Positions 1-7,604 of a stretch of DNA of 64,000 nucleotides are shown one piece after another; the first letter of the stretch is position 1; each line of letters opens with the position of its first letter. This DNA is from JACCZH01 sp963729445. Lineage in GTDB: Bacteria; Chloroflexota; Chloroflexia; Thermomicrobiales; CFX8. A program made the translations under genes and the position numbers. Where the stretch lies: positions 1,349,739 to 1,413,738 of the forward strand of contig CAVSNU010000003.1 of the NCBI GenBank assembly GCA_963729445.1, given 5' to 3'. The notes beneath the pieces were generated by a model. It did no database searches and had not been told where the DNA came from. It worked only from the letters and a program-made list of their open reading frames with translations.

Positions 1-2198
1 GCGACGTTGACGGTATCGCCGATGGCGGTGTAGTTCATGAACTCGGCGGTGCCGATGTTCCCAACAATGGCTTCGCCAGTATGGATACCGATGCCGTAGC
101 CAATTTGAGGAGAGAATTCGCCCGGCATCAACGCCAGGTTCGCCTGCATCGACAGGGCGGCTTGTATCGCGGCCGCCTCGTGATCCACAACCGGGACCGG
201 GGCGTTGAAGATGGCCATCAAGCCGTCACCCAGAAATTTGTCCAGCGTCCCGAGTCCGGCCAGAATCTCCCTGGTCGCGAGCGCCAGGTAGCGGTTGAGA
301 ATCGTCACAACCTCCTCCGGCTGGCGCTGCTCGGACATGGCTGTGAAACCTCGAATGTCGGCAAAGAGGATCGTCACGTCCTGACGGGTGCCACCCAACC
401 GGACGCTATCGGGAGCTTGCAGAATCTGGTCAACGATCTTTGGGGCCATGTAGCGGCCAAAGAGGTCGCTCACCTCACGCCGGCGCCGCGCCTCCGCCTG
501 GCGCGCCTCCTCAAGCAGCACCATGCCGGTCTGGTCGTTGACCAGGACAACGAACCCTTCCTGAGTTGTATCCCCCTCGGCAGGCCGCAGGATGGCGACG
601 CGCGCCGTCAAATAGACCCGCTCGCGGTCACCAATCTCGCCCCGCCACTCGTGACCGACGGACATCGTGGCGTTGTCGTCCTGCGCCTGAATCATCAGCG
701 AGCGCAGCCAGCCCGCCAACGATGCATCCAGCAAATCGTCGATGCGCTGCCCCTCGGCCTCGCCAACCTCCACACCAAAGAGCTCGGCCGCGGCCGCGTT
801 CCAGGTGGTAATCCTGCCTGACCCTTCAACGGCGATCAGTGCCGAGGACATCGAGCGGATAATCGACTTCTGATGCGCCTGGATCCGCAGCAGGCTCTCG
901 GCCTGCTCGGCCGTGGCCTTGTAGAGCCGGGCGTTCTCGATCGCGGCCGCGGCTTGACCGGCGAAGGCGACCAGGAGATCGAGATCGTCGCGGGTGAATG
1001 TCCCCGTCTGGATTGACGAGTCGAGATAGAGCGCGCCAATCGTTCGCTCGCGCGCCAGCAACGGCACGCACAGAATGGACCGCAGCGACAGGCCGACAAC
1101 AGATTGCGTGGCGTACTGCGGGTCACTCAGCGCGTCGCCGATAATCTCAGGACGGCCACTGCCGACGACCCGGTTGACGATCGAGCGGCTGATCGTGCGC
1201 TCGATGCTGGCGGGTTGAATGCGGCCATCCGGCGACACGGTGAATCGGCGCGCGTCTTCAACATCCGGCTCACCCCGCTCATTACACAGAATGACCGCGG
1301 CGTGCTCGCCGCCCAGCAGCGCCAGGAGCTCCTGCATGACCGAGTCGATCGTCTCGCCCAGATCGAGCGACCTGCCGAGCGATCTGCCGGCACCTTGCAG
1401 GATCGCCAGCCGCTCGACCATCCCCTCGGGTTCGGGCACAGCCTCGACCACCCGGATAACGGCAGCGGTTACATTGTCGGTACCGCCGCGCTGGTTCGCG
1501 GCCTCGACAAGCGCACTGGCTGGATCAGGCAGGTTCGGCAGGGACAGGATGGCGACAATCTCGCTGTCGCTCAGCTGGCGGGTCAGACCATCGGTGCACA
1601 GCAGCAGGGTCTGCCCGGCCTTCAGCTCGCGTTCAAAGAGATCGATACTCGGGGTTTCTTCGACCCCCAGCGCCCGGGTCACAACGTTGCGACGTGGGTG
1701 GCGGGCAGCTTCCTCGGGGGTGAGGTGTCCGGCTTCGACCTCGCCCGCGACCCAGGTATGATCGCGCGTCAGCTGCTCAATGCGGTTGCGGTCGATAATG
1801 TATGCCCGTGACTTGCCGGCGTTCACCACGTAGAGACGCTCATCGACCACTGCCGCGGCAAGGATCGTCGCCCCACACAGCGCGCCATTATCAGCTCCCG
1901 GCTCGTTCAGCTGGAACAGCGCACTGTTCGCGCGTTCGGTCGCATGACGCAGCCGCTGACCGGGGTCGGAAACGGCGGCGTTCCAGTAGTGCTCCACCAG
2001 TGTCTGCGCCGCAAGCCGGCTGGTGTGCTGGGCGCGCTCAGGGGGACCAAAACCGTCGGCCAGCGCCCAGACCGTCCCTTTCTGCGCACGCTCAAACGGA
2101 GTCGATGGCTCGCGCGACTCGATCGTGTCCTGATTAGAAGCGCGTACCCGGCCGGTGTCAGTGGCGCAGGACGAGCGCAGGGCGAACCCAGTGGTCAT
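1..2198 (-). CDS. PP2C phosphatase - GAF - PAS - class III adenylate/guanylate cyclase fusion (3' end cut by window)
   Basis: The minus frame is open from an ATG at 2198 to the window edge (about 732 codons seen). Residues ~20-245 read as a PP2C-type Ser/Thr phosphatase (GRVRASNQD near the start, then VWALADGFG and LLLCTDGLT). A GAF domain follows (SILCVPLLARERTIGALYLD), then a PAS-like segment (ALIAVEGSGRITTWNAAAAE), then a class III nucleotide cyclase catalytic domain with FADIRGFTAMSE and FLGDGLMAIF, which carry the metal-binding aspartates, and GIGIHTGEAIVGNIGT near the edge. The protein has no obvious signal peptide, so it is probably cytosolic: it would sense a ligand or phosphorylation state and make a cyclic nucleotide. 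It lies 35 bp after the lipoprotein gene, likely in one operon. Domain calls are from motif recognition; substrate (ATP or GTP) cannot be told from what is visible. Confidence 0.85.
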   Translation of the reverse strand, partial: MTTGFALRSSCATDTGRVRASNQDTIESREPSTPFERAQKGTVWALADGFGPPERAQHTSRLAAQTLVEHYWNAAVSDPGQRLRHATERANSALFQLNEPGADNGALCGATILAAAVVDERLYVVNAGKSRAYIIDRNRIEQLTRDHTWVAGEVEAGHLTPEEAARHPRRNVVTRALGVEETPSIDLFERELKAGQTLLLCTDGLTRQLSDSEIVAILSLPNLPDPASALVEAANQRGGTDNVTAAVIRVVEAVPEPEGMVERLAILQGAGRSLGRSLDLGETIDSVMQELLALLGGEHAAVILCNERGEPDVEDARRFTVSPDGRIQPASIERTISRSIVNRVVGSGRPEIIGDALSDPQYATQSVVGLSLRSILCVPLLARERTIGALYLDSSIQTGTFTRDDLDLLVAFAGQAAAAIENARLYKATAEQAESLLRIQAHQKSIIRSMSSALIAVEGSGRITTWNAAAAELFGVEVGEAEGQRIDDLLDASLAGWLRSLMIQAQDDNATMSVGHEWRGEIGDRERVYLTARVAILRPAEGDTTQEGFVVLVNDQTGMVLLEEARQAEARRRREVSDLFGRYMAPKIVDQILQAPDSVRLGGTRQDVTILFADIRGFTAMSEQRQPEEVVTILNRYLALATREILAGLGTLDKFLGDGLMAIFNAPVPVVDHEAAAIQAALSMQANLALMPGEFSPQIGYGIGIHTGEAIVGNIGTAEFMNYTAIGDTVNV

Positions 2199-2233
2199 GC
2201 CGATACGTTTCGCTGCCGGCCTTCGCCGGGCAA

Positions 2234-3895
2234 TCAGTCGCGATCCGCCCCCGTCGTGGATCGCGAGTCAAGTATAGGCACCCAACCCTGGTGAATCTCA
2301 ACCCCTGGATCCGGCAGAGCGTCGATCCAGTCATAACGAAACGTCTCACGATAGAGTGGCCGCAGGTCAGTCTCGCTGTGCCGCTGCCAGAGCGCCAGCA
2401 GATCGTACGCGCTGGCGATATCAAAGCGGAAACGGTTATAGAAATCGTTCATCGCGGACCAGAAAGCATCCCAGCCCATGGTGCTCATGACGTCGTGGTA
2501 GAAGCGCGCGCCCTGCTCGTAGATCGCGAAGTAGCTATCGTTGCGCGGGGCTCCCTGCATCTCATCCTGGTGGGCATCCAGTGGATACTGGAATCCCTCT
2601 GGAGGGACCGGCGGAACCTCGGCGAAATCAGACGGCAGTCCACGCTCGAAGAACTCAGCCGCGCCCTCGTCCACCCAGCCATCGATCTGGGTACGAGAGC
2701 CGATGATGGCGTACATCCACTGGTGGGCGACTTCGTGGTAGATCAAGCGGTCAAGCGACGAGTAGTTCGGGGCGATGTAGATGAGCATCGCGAACTCGAC
2801 TCCGGCCGGCATGGCAGGACCGGCATCCACGATACGCAAGGTTGAATAGGGGTACGGCCCCAGAAGCCCCGCCATGCGGTCAACGGCGTCCGCCGTCCAG
2901 AACAGCACGTTCTGCCGGCGTTGCTCCGCCGCCTCAGCCGAGAGGCCCGCATCTGCCCCAGCCCGCCAGTAGTACTCGATCGCAACGCCGGTCGCCGATG
3001 TCAGCGCTACCTTCTGGTAGCTGCGCGAGAGCACCAGTGCGAAATCCCGCGTGTCTGTCGAGCTGTAGCGGTAGAGCACCCGCCCGTCAGGCTGCGGCTC
3101 CTCAGCGACCACTTCTCCGGTATGGGCAACTGGCATTCCCGGCTCAGTGGTGACCGAGACATCAAAATCAGCCACACGGGTATAGGAAGGATCAAGCAGG
3201 TCGCCGAAGCTGTGATCGTCCGAGATGGCCGGATACCAGTACCCCAGGCGCAGCACGTCGACGTCCAGCATCGTGTAGCCCCAGCCGGTCGGATCGCTGC
3301 CAACCTGCAGGTGGAAGTCAATGGCCAGCTCCGCCGGGGCTTGCATCCCCTGTGGCAGATCGACCACCAGGGTAAAGCCATCGTTCAGCGTGCCCGGCGC
3401 GATCTCCTGGCCGTTCAATGCCATGCGGTCCAGCGTGAAGAAGCCGTAGCCGGCCGGCCCAACCTGAAGCAGGAGCTGGTCTGGCGGCGGCTCGTGGAAC
3501 TCGCGGATGGTGATGAGCTGCTGAACCCGGACAAAGCCGGTGTCGACGTTGATCTCGGTGATGTCCAGGCGGTAATGGGCGTCAACATCCGGCAAGGTCA
3601 CCTGCTGGTCGACCGGCCGCGGATCGGGCACATAGACAGGTGGGCTTCCAACCAGCGGCGTCGGCTCAGTGGCTGGGGTCGCGGCTGTCGCTGGCGGGTC
3701 CTGGCCTGGAATGATGGAGCTAGTCGCAGATGGGGCTGCCTGAATGGTCGCGCTTACCTCTGGTTCAAGAGGCGCGGTGGCGCTGGTGGCCGGGGTGGAG
3801 GGCGCTTCGATCTGCCTCTCGTCCGGACTGCTACAGGCCAGCAATAACGCCAGGATCGGCAGCCAGACGAGCAAGAGCCGCAAGGTGCGTGTCAC
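2234..3895 (-). CDS. Lipoprotein with M1-family (gluzincin) metallopeptidase domain
   Basis: This 553-aa protein starts with a lipoprotein signal (hydrophobic stretch ending LALLLAC, Cys about residue 21), then a Pro/Ala/Thr-rich linker to ~100. The rest resembles M1 aminopeptidases: an N-terminal beta domain followed by the zinc motif HEVAH at about residue 400, exactly 18 residues and then Glu in WVDEGAAEFFE, matching HEXXHX18E. It should sit on the outer face of the membrane and hydrolyse peptides, although some members of this branch have lost the exopeptidase site; I cannot see a clear GXMEN motif (the closest is GVEFAMLIYI). The downstream cyclase fusion follows at 35 bp. Family is well supported; substrate is unknown. 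Confidence 0.85.
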   Translation of the reverse strand: MTRTLRLLLVWLPILALLLACSSPDERQIEAPSTPATSATAPLEPEVSATIQAAPSATSSIIPGQDPPATAATPATEPTPLVGSPPVYVPDPRPVDQQVTLPDVDAHYRLDITEINVDTGFVRVQQLITIREFHEPPPDQLLLQVGPAGYGFFTLDRMALNGQEIAPGTLNDGFTLVVDLPQGMQAPAELAIDFHLQVGSDPTGWGYTMLDVDVLRLGYWYPAISDDHSFGDLLDPSYTRVADFDVSVTTEPGMPVAHTGEVVAEEPQPDGRVLYRYSSTDTRDFALVLSRSYQKVALTSATGVAIEYYWRAGADAGLSAEAAEQRRQNVLFWTADAVDRMAGLLGPYPYSTLRIVDAGPAMPAGVEFAMLIYIAPNYSSLDRLIYHEVAHQWMYAIIGSRTQIDGWVDEGAAEFFERGLPSDFAEVPPVPPEGFQYPLDAHQDEMQGAPRNDSYFAIYEQGARFYHDVMSTMGWDAFWSAMNDFYNRFRFDIASAYDLLALWQRHSETDLRPLYRETFRYDWIDALPDPGVEIHQGWVPILDSRSTTGADRD

Positions 3896-3974
3896 AGTCG
3901 ACGCCCACCACTTCTACATGAACCGGAAACAAAGACACCCGCGCGTGGCGGGTGCTGCACTGTTGACGCAGTGT

Positions 3975-4048
3975 TGGAGGTGCTGGGCGGATTCGAACCG
4001 CCGATCAGAGTGTTGCAGACTCCTGCCTTACCACTTGGCTACAGCACC
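3975..4048 (-). tRNA. tRNA-Cys (GCA)
   Basis: The minus strand folds as a cloverleaf: acceptor GGTGCTG/CAGCACC, D arm AGCCAAGTGGTAAGGC, anticodon loop CTGCAAC giving GCA, T arm GGCGGTTCGAATCCGCC, and an encoded CCA end. The start is opposite base 4048. Confidence 0.95.
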
Positions 4049-4390
4049 ACGGATTCCATCAGGATTCGCGGACAGAATGAGGATAGCACAGCAGGGACAG
4101 CGGTCACAATTCCTGTGACAAATGGACACCTACAACTCGTCCGGGCGCCATCACGGAGGTATCCCCGCTTGATCCGCTTGCGTACGGGCGCAATTCATTG
4201 CGCCCTGCCTGATCTCCCGGGTGTTGAAGAGGGCGCAATGAATTGCGCCCGTACGCAACACCTTCATTCCATGCCTGGAAATATGCATCACACGTATACG
4301 AACGCAGACCACATCCCATTATCAGAACACTCAGGGCATCTTTATCATCGCGCCGCCATGAAGAACCGGTAACTAACCTGCAATCATGAC
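4049..4390. repeat. Intergenic region with a perfect 29-bp inverted repeat (4178-4206 / 4230-4258)
   Basis: No gene is visible here. Two 29-nt arms, exact reverse complements, are separated by a 23-nt loop. Each arm is itself built around GGGCGCAATGAATTGCGCCC, a near-palindrome, so the element could form either one long hairpin or two short ones. There is no poly-T tract for a classic terminator. It may be a mobile palindromic element or a bidirectional transcription stop between tRNA-Cys and the gene at 4480. Confidence 0.75.
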
Positions 4391-4425
4391 TTGACAGGTT
4401 ACAGCATCTGTGCCATGCTGTAACC
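4391..4425 (+). promoter_or_regulatory. Candidate promoter/operator upstream of the DinB-like gene
   Basis: A consensus -35 box TTGACA (4391-4396) is directly followed by a perfect 11-bp inverted repeat GGTTACAGCAT / ATGCTGTAACC (4397-4407, 4415-4425) with a 7-nt spacer. The dyad covers the spacer and -10 position, as an operator for a dimeric repressor would. The -10 itself is unclear. The cognate regulator is unknown. Confidence 0.5.
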
Positions 4426-4479
4426 GCTTAACAATTATACACGAGTTACGTTCCGGGCGAAAGTGGAAGGCTACCGCCA

Positions 4480-4998
4480 GTGACCGCCGAGATGACCAGG
4501 ACAGCGTTCGTCTCTACCCTGAACTCCGACTATCAGGCGTGGGAGTCGCTTCTGGACCAGGTTCCCGAGCAACAGATGACCGCCCCCGGCGCGGCCGGCG
4601 AGTGGTCGGTCAAGGACCTGATCGCACACATCACCGTCTATGAGCGCTGGACCGTCGAGTGGCTGGAGCCAGCCCTGCGTGGTGAGCAGCCCGACTGGGA
4701 CTACCCAGCCGGCGAGGAAACCGCGACGCTGGAAGAGCGCAACGCTCGCTTCTACGAGCAGAACCGGAACCGTCCGCTCGATGCTATTCGCGCTGAGGCG
4801 GCTGAGGTACACGCCAGGCTCGCGAGCCTGGTTGAACAGATTCCAGATGACGCGATCGCGGCCGACATCCGCGAGTTCGCCCCGGAGGTTGGCGCGTACT
4901 ACCGTGAAGGCACCAGCGTATGGCAAGCGATTGACGGCAACGCCGCCGAGCATTACCGCGAACACACTGCTGACGTGCGCTCCTGGCTAGAGCGCTAG
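4480..4998 (+). CDS. DinB/ClbS-like four-helix bundle protein
   Basis: This 172-aa protein has the pattern of the DinB superfamily, closest to the ClbS/DfsB branch: an N-terminal helix, then GEWSVKDLIAHITVYERW, where the Trp-Ser and His are typical, and a C-terminal helix with the second His (EHYREHTADV). Members are small metal-binding or hydrolase-like proteins, sometimes protecting against toxic metabolites or involved in thiol transfer. I chose the GTG at 4480 because GGAAGG lies 9 nt upstream; an ATG at 4492 is the alternative. Its end overlaps by a few bases the end of the convergent ATPase gene. The exact reaction is not known. Confidence 0.75.
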   Translation: MTAEMTRTAFVSTLNSDYQAWESLLDQVPEQQMTAPGAAGEWSVKDLIAHITVYERWTVEWLEPALRGEQPDWDYPAGEETATLEERNARFYEQNRNRPLDAIRAEAAEVHARLASLVEQIPDDAIAADIREFAPEVGAYYREGTSVWQAIDGNAAEHYREHTADVRSWLER

Positions 4999-7058
4999 TC
5001 TCCAACTGGCACAGGGCGCAATGTCGGTATCGAGGCTCCTCTGGTCTGCGGCAGACCGCGCAGCAGCCGCAGGCCGTTGGCCACCACCACAATCGTGCTC
5101 CCCTCGTGACCGACGACGCCAATTGGCAACGTCGTAATACCGAACACCGTCCCGGTCACGAGGATCGTAATCACCGACAATGCAAACGTCAGGTTCTGCC
5201 GGATAACCCGCCGGGTCTTGCGGCTCAATTCTATGGCGTACGGCAGCTTGGTCAGGTCGTCCGCCATCAGGACGACGTCGGCGGTTTCGAGAGCCACATC
5301 GGTGCCGGCCGCACCCATGGCGATGCCGATGTCAGCCGTCGCGAGTGCCGGCGCGTCATTAACCCCGTCACCAACCATGACAACAGACCCGTATTCGCGC
5401 TTGAGCTCGTCGATGATGCGCACCTTGTCCTCAGGCAGCAGCTGCGCGCGATAGTCGTCGATGCCAGTCTGCAGAGCGATCGCGTGTGCCGCTCGCGCGT
5501 TGTCGCCTGTCAAGAGGACCGTTTTCTGCACTCCAAGTTGCCGCAGACGCTGAATGACCTCTCTGGCAACCGGCCGGACACTGTCGGCAACGCCAACCAC
5601 CCCCAGGATGATCACGTGGCCGCCGGCAGGCATCGTTCCGACGTACATTGTGGTCTTGCCACTCTGGCGCAGTGTTTCGGCCACCGAGCTCGCCTGCGAC
5701 GGGATGTCGCAGCCGTATCCCGCGAAGAGGGTTTCATTGCCGATCAGGACTGTCTCGCCGTTTACCTCCGCTCGAATGCCCCGGCCGGTAATTGCCTGGA
5801 GATCGGTCGAGTCACGCAAGCCGAGCCCTCGACGCGCCGCGGCCGTAACCACGGCTTGAGACAGCGGGTGCTCGGACGTCCGCTCGGCAGAAGCGGCCAG
5901 CCTGAGGAGCTCGTCCTCGCTCAGGTTCCCGAGAGCCACCACATCGGTAACCTCTGGTTTACCAACCGTCAGGGTGCCGGTCTTATCGAACGCGACCACG
6001 TTGACCGCCCCGAGGTTCTCGAGGTGCACGGCCCCCTTGACGAGAATCCCCTGCCGGGCTCCGTTCGCGAGTGCCGAGAGCGTTGAAGCAGGCGTCGAGA
6101 TCACAAGGGCACAGGGTGACGCGACCACCAGCAGAATCATCGAACGGTAGAACGCGTCCCCAAACTGCTCGCCGCCCAGAAATGTGAGCGCCAACAGGTA
6201 GAGCGCGGAGCCCGCAATAACACCAAGCGCGTAACGTCCCTCGAAATTGTCGGTAAATCTCTGGGTGGCGGATTTCTGTGACTGTGCTTCCTGAACAACC
6301 TTGATGATCTTGGCCAGCGTACTCTCGTGGGCCAACCGGGAGACGCGCACCTCCAGAGCCCCCGCGCCGTTAATCGTGCCGGCGAATACCGGGTCACCAA
6401 CTACCTTGCCAACCGGCATAGACTCGCCGGTAATCGGCGCCTGATCGATGGAGGATTGCCCGGCGGCAACCTCGCCATCGGCAGCGACTCGCTCGCCCGG
6501 TCTGACGACGATAGTGTCACCAAGACGCAGGCTCGTGACCGGGACGCGAGCTTCGACGCCGTTACGCAATACGACAGCTTCGTCTGGACTGAGTTCCATC
6601 AACGCTCTCACCGCGCGATGGGTGCGACCCATCGCGTAGTGTTCCAGCGCGTTCCCTAATGAGAACAGGAAGAGCAGAATACCGCCTTCGATCCAGTGAC
6701 CGATGATCGCGGCACCAATCGCGGCCATGACCATGAGCAGATCGATCTCGACCGTGCGGTTCCAGAGAGCGATGATTGATTGACGAGCCGCGTAGGTTCC
6801 ACCGGCAATATAGGCGAGAAGGTAGAAGGTGATCTCAACGTTACCGTTTATCACGCCGGCTCTGGCGAGGGACCAACCCAACGCGAGCGCCAACCCGGTC
6901 AACGCGGTCGCCCCCAGTAGCCTGTAGCGCTCGAACAACGTCTCTTCGTGTTGCGCGCCAACGGCGCCAGACGTGGCAGCGATTGAAGGGAATCGGGTGT
7001 CCAGCTCTTGTCCCATGCATCGATCCCATACTTCTCTGAAGAATCCTGACTCACCCAC
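4995..7058 (-). CDS. P1B-4-type heavy-metal efflux ATPase (Co/Fe/Ni class)
   Basis: A 687-aa P-type ATPase with all core motifs: phosphorylation site DKTGTLT, TGE loop (ITGESMPVGK), HP dipeptide in SEHPLSQAV, and hinge GDGVNDAPALATADIG. The transmembrane metal motif is ASPCALVISTP, SPC instead of CPC, and the last membrane helix has GHEGST; SPC plus HEGS/T is diagnostic of the P1B-4 subgroup, known exporters of Co2+, Fe2+ or Ni2+ (CoaT, CtpD, PfeT/FrvA). No N-terminal metal-binding domain is present, which fits the subgroup. A Fur-like operator lies just upstream, which favours iron as the physiological substrate. Start ATG at 7058; an internal Met (GQELDT) is possible. Confidence 0.92.
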   Translation of the reverse strand: MGESGFFREVWDRCMGQELDTRFPSIAATSGAVGAQHEETLFERYRLLGATALTGLALALGWSLARAGVINGNVEITFYLLAYIAGGTYAARQSIIALWNRTVEIDLLMVMAAIGAAIIGHWIEGGILLFLFSLGNALEHYAMGRTHRAVRALMELSPDEAVVLRNGVEARVPVTSLRLGDTIVVRPGERVAADGEVAAGQSSIDQAPITGESMPVGKVVGDPVFAGTINGAGALEVRVSRLAHESTLAKIIKVVQEAQSQKSATQRFTDNFEGRYALGVIAGSALYLLALTFLGGEQFGDAFYRSMILLVVASPCALVISTPASTLSALANGARQGILVKGAVHLENLGAVNVVAFDKTGTLTVGKPEVTDVVALGNLSEDELLRLAASAERTSEHPLSQAVVTAAARRGLGLRDSTDLQAITGRGIRAEVNGETVLIGNETLFAGYGCDIPSQASSVAETLRQSGKTTMYVGTMPAGGHVIILGVVGVADSVRPVAREVIQRLRQLGVQKTVLLTGDNARAAHAIALQTGIDDYRAQLLPEDKVRIIDELKREYGSVVMVGDGVNDAPALATADIGIAMGAAGTDVALETADVVLMADDLTKLPYAIELSRKTRRVIRQNLTFALSVITILVTGTVFGITTLPIGVVGHEGSTIVVVANGLRLLRGLPQTRGASIPTLRPVPVGD

Positions 7059-7072
7059 TATGGATAGGAGTG

Positions 7073-7096
7073 ATTCTCAGGTGAGAATTATTCTCA
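7073..7096 (-). promoter_or_regulatory. Interleaved Fur/PerR-type operator before the P1B-4 ATPase
   Basis: Bases 7082-7096 form a 7-1-7 dyad TGAGAAT-T-ATTCTCA, the layout of Fur-family boxes. A third heptamer ATTCTCA at 7073-7079 pairs with the same central TGAGAAT, giving two overlapping palindromes. The site is 15-38 bp upstream of the ATPase start, where it would cover promoter or leader. The metal specificity of the regulator is inferred only. Confidence 0.7.
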
Positions 7097-7361
7097 ACTA
7101 ATATAGCATAGAATCGACTGAGAGCAAGGGTTCATTCGAAGAAGGCGTCGTGGGACCGAAGGAGAAGGGCTCAACACTGGTGGAGACCGTAGAAGCAACG
7201 GCGCCTGACCAGTCATCCTGAATACCGGATCACAGGAGAGTCGTCCCGCTCCGGGGTTCCGCCTGTCGGTCGGGGGTGACACCATCTTCCTGCGCCTATT
7301 CGTCACCCTGAGCGTTCATCAGCCTTCCCGGGTGTTCATCAGTCACCCAGAGCGTTCATCA
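7097..7361. repeat. Intergenic degenerate GTCATCCTGAGCG-type repeats
   Basis: No credible gene. Several copies of the roughly 20-nt pattern (A)GTCA(C/T)CC(T/C)GAGCGTTCATC occur at about 7300-7360, the same family as the array at 13.9 kb. Confidence 0.6.
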
Positions 7362-7442
7362 GTCATCCTGAGCGGAAGCGAAGGATCTCGTGCCTGACTC
7401 CCGAGGCGTTGGACCAGAGATCCTTCCTTGCGTCAGGATGAC
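7362..7442. repeat. 81-bp dispersed hairpin repeat, copy 1 (GTCATCCTGAGCG...GTCAGGATGAC)
   Basis: The unit starts GTCATCCTGAGCGGAAGC, continues GAAGGATCTCG, and ends with the inverted counterpart AGAGATCCTTCC...GCGTCAGGATGAC. Related copies are at 12324-12389 (truncated) and 14013-14095. It is a palindromic intergenic repeat, not coding. Confidence 0.75.
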
Positions 7443-7449
7443 GATCAAA

Positions 7450-7604
7450 CTCAGTACTCGACCACGATGATGGTGTCACCTCCGGTAGGGGAGGAGCTCG
7501 TCTCCGCCCGTCGAGCGGACCGGGTTTCGGGAGGAGACGAGCTCCTCCCCTACCGGCCGACGGAATCCGGGAGCGTGACAACTCCCCTGTGGTCTAGTAC
7601 TCAG
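7450..7604. mobile_element. MITE-like element copy A (155 bp)
   Basis: The ends are inverted repeats CTCAGTACTCGACCAC and GTGGTCTAGTACTCAG. The interior holds a strong hairpin, GGGGAGGAGCTCGTCTCC against its complement. Copies B and C lie at 12160-12316 and 14241-14329. Its right end abuts, and shares CTCAG with, the IS630 left end; both families begin CTCAGTA with GACCA shortly after, so the MITE may be moved by an IS630-type transposase. Confidence 0.65.

Noticed and set aside
81..1811. Long plus-strand frames opposite the first gene
   Set aside because: They are antisense shadows: the minus frame carries clear PP2C, GAF, PAS and cyclase motifs.
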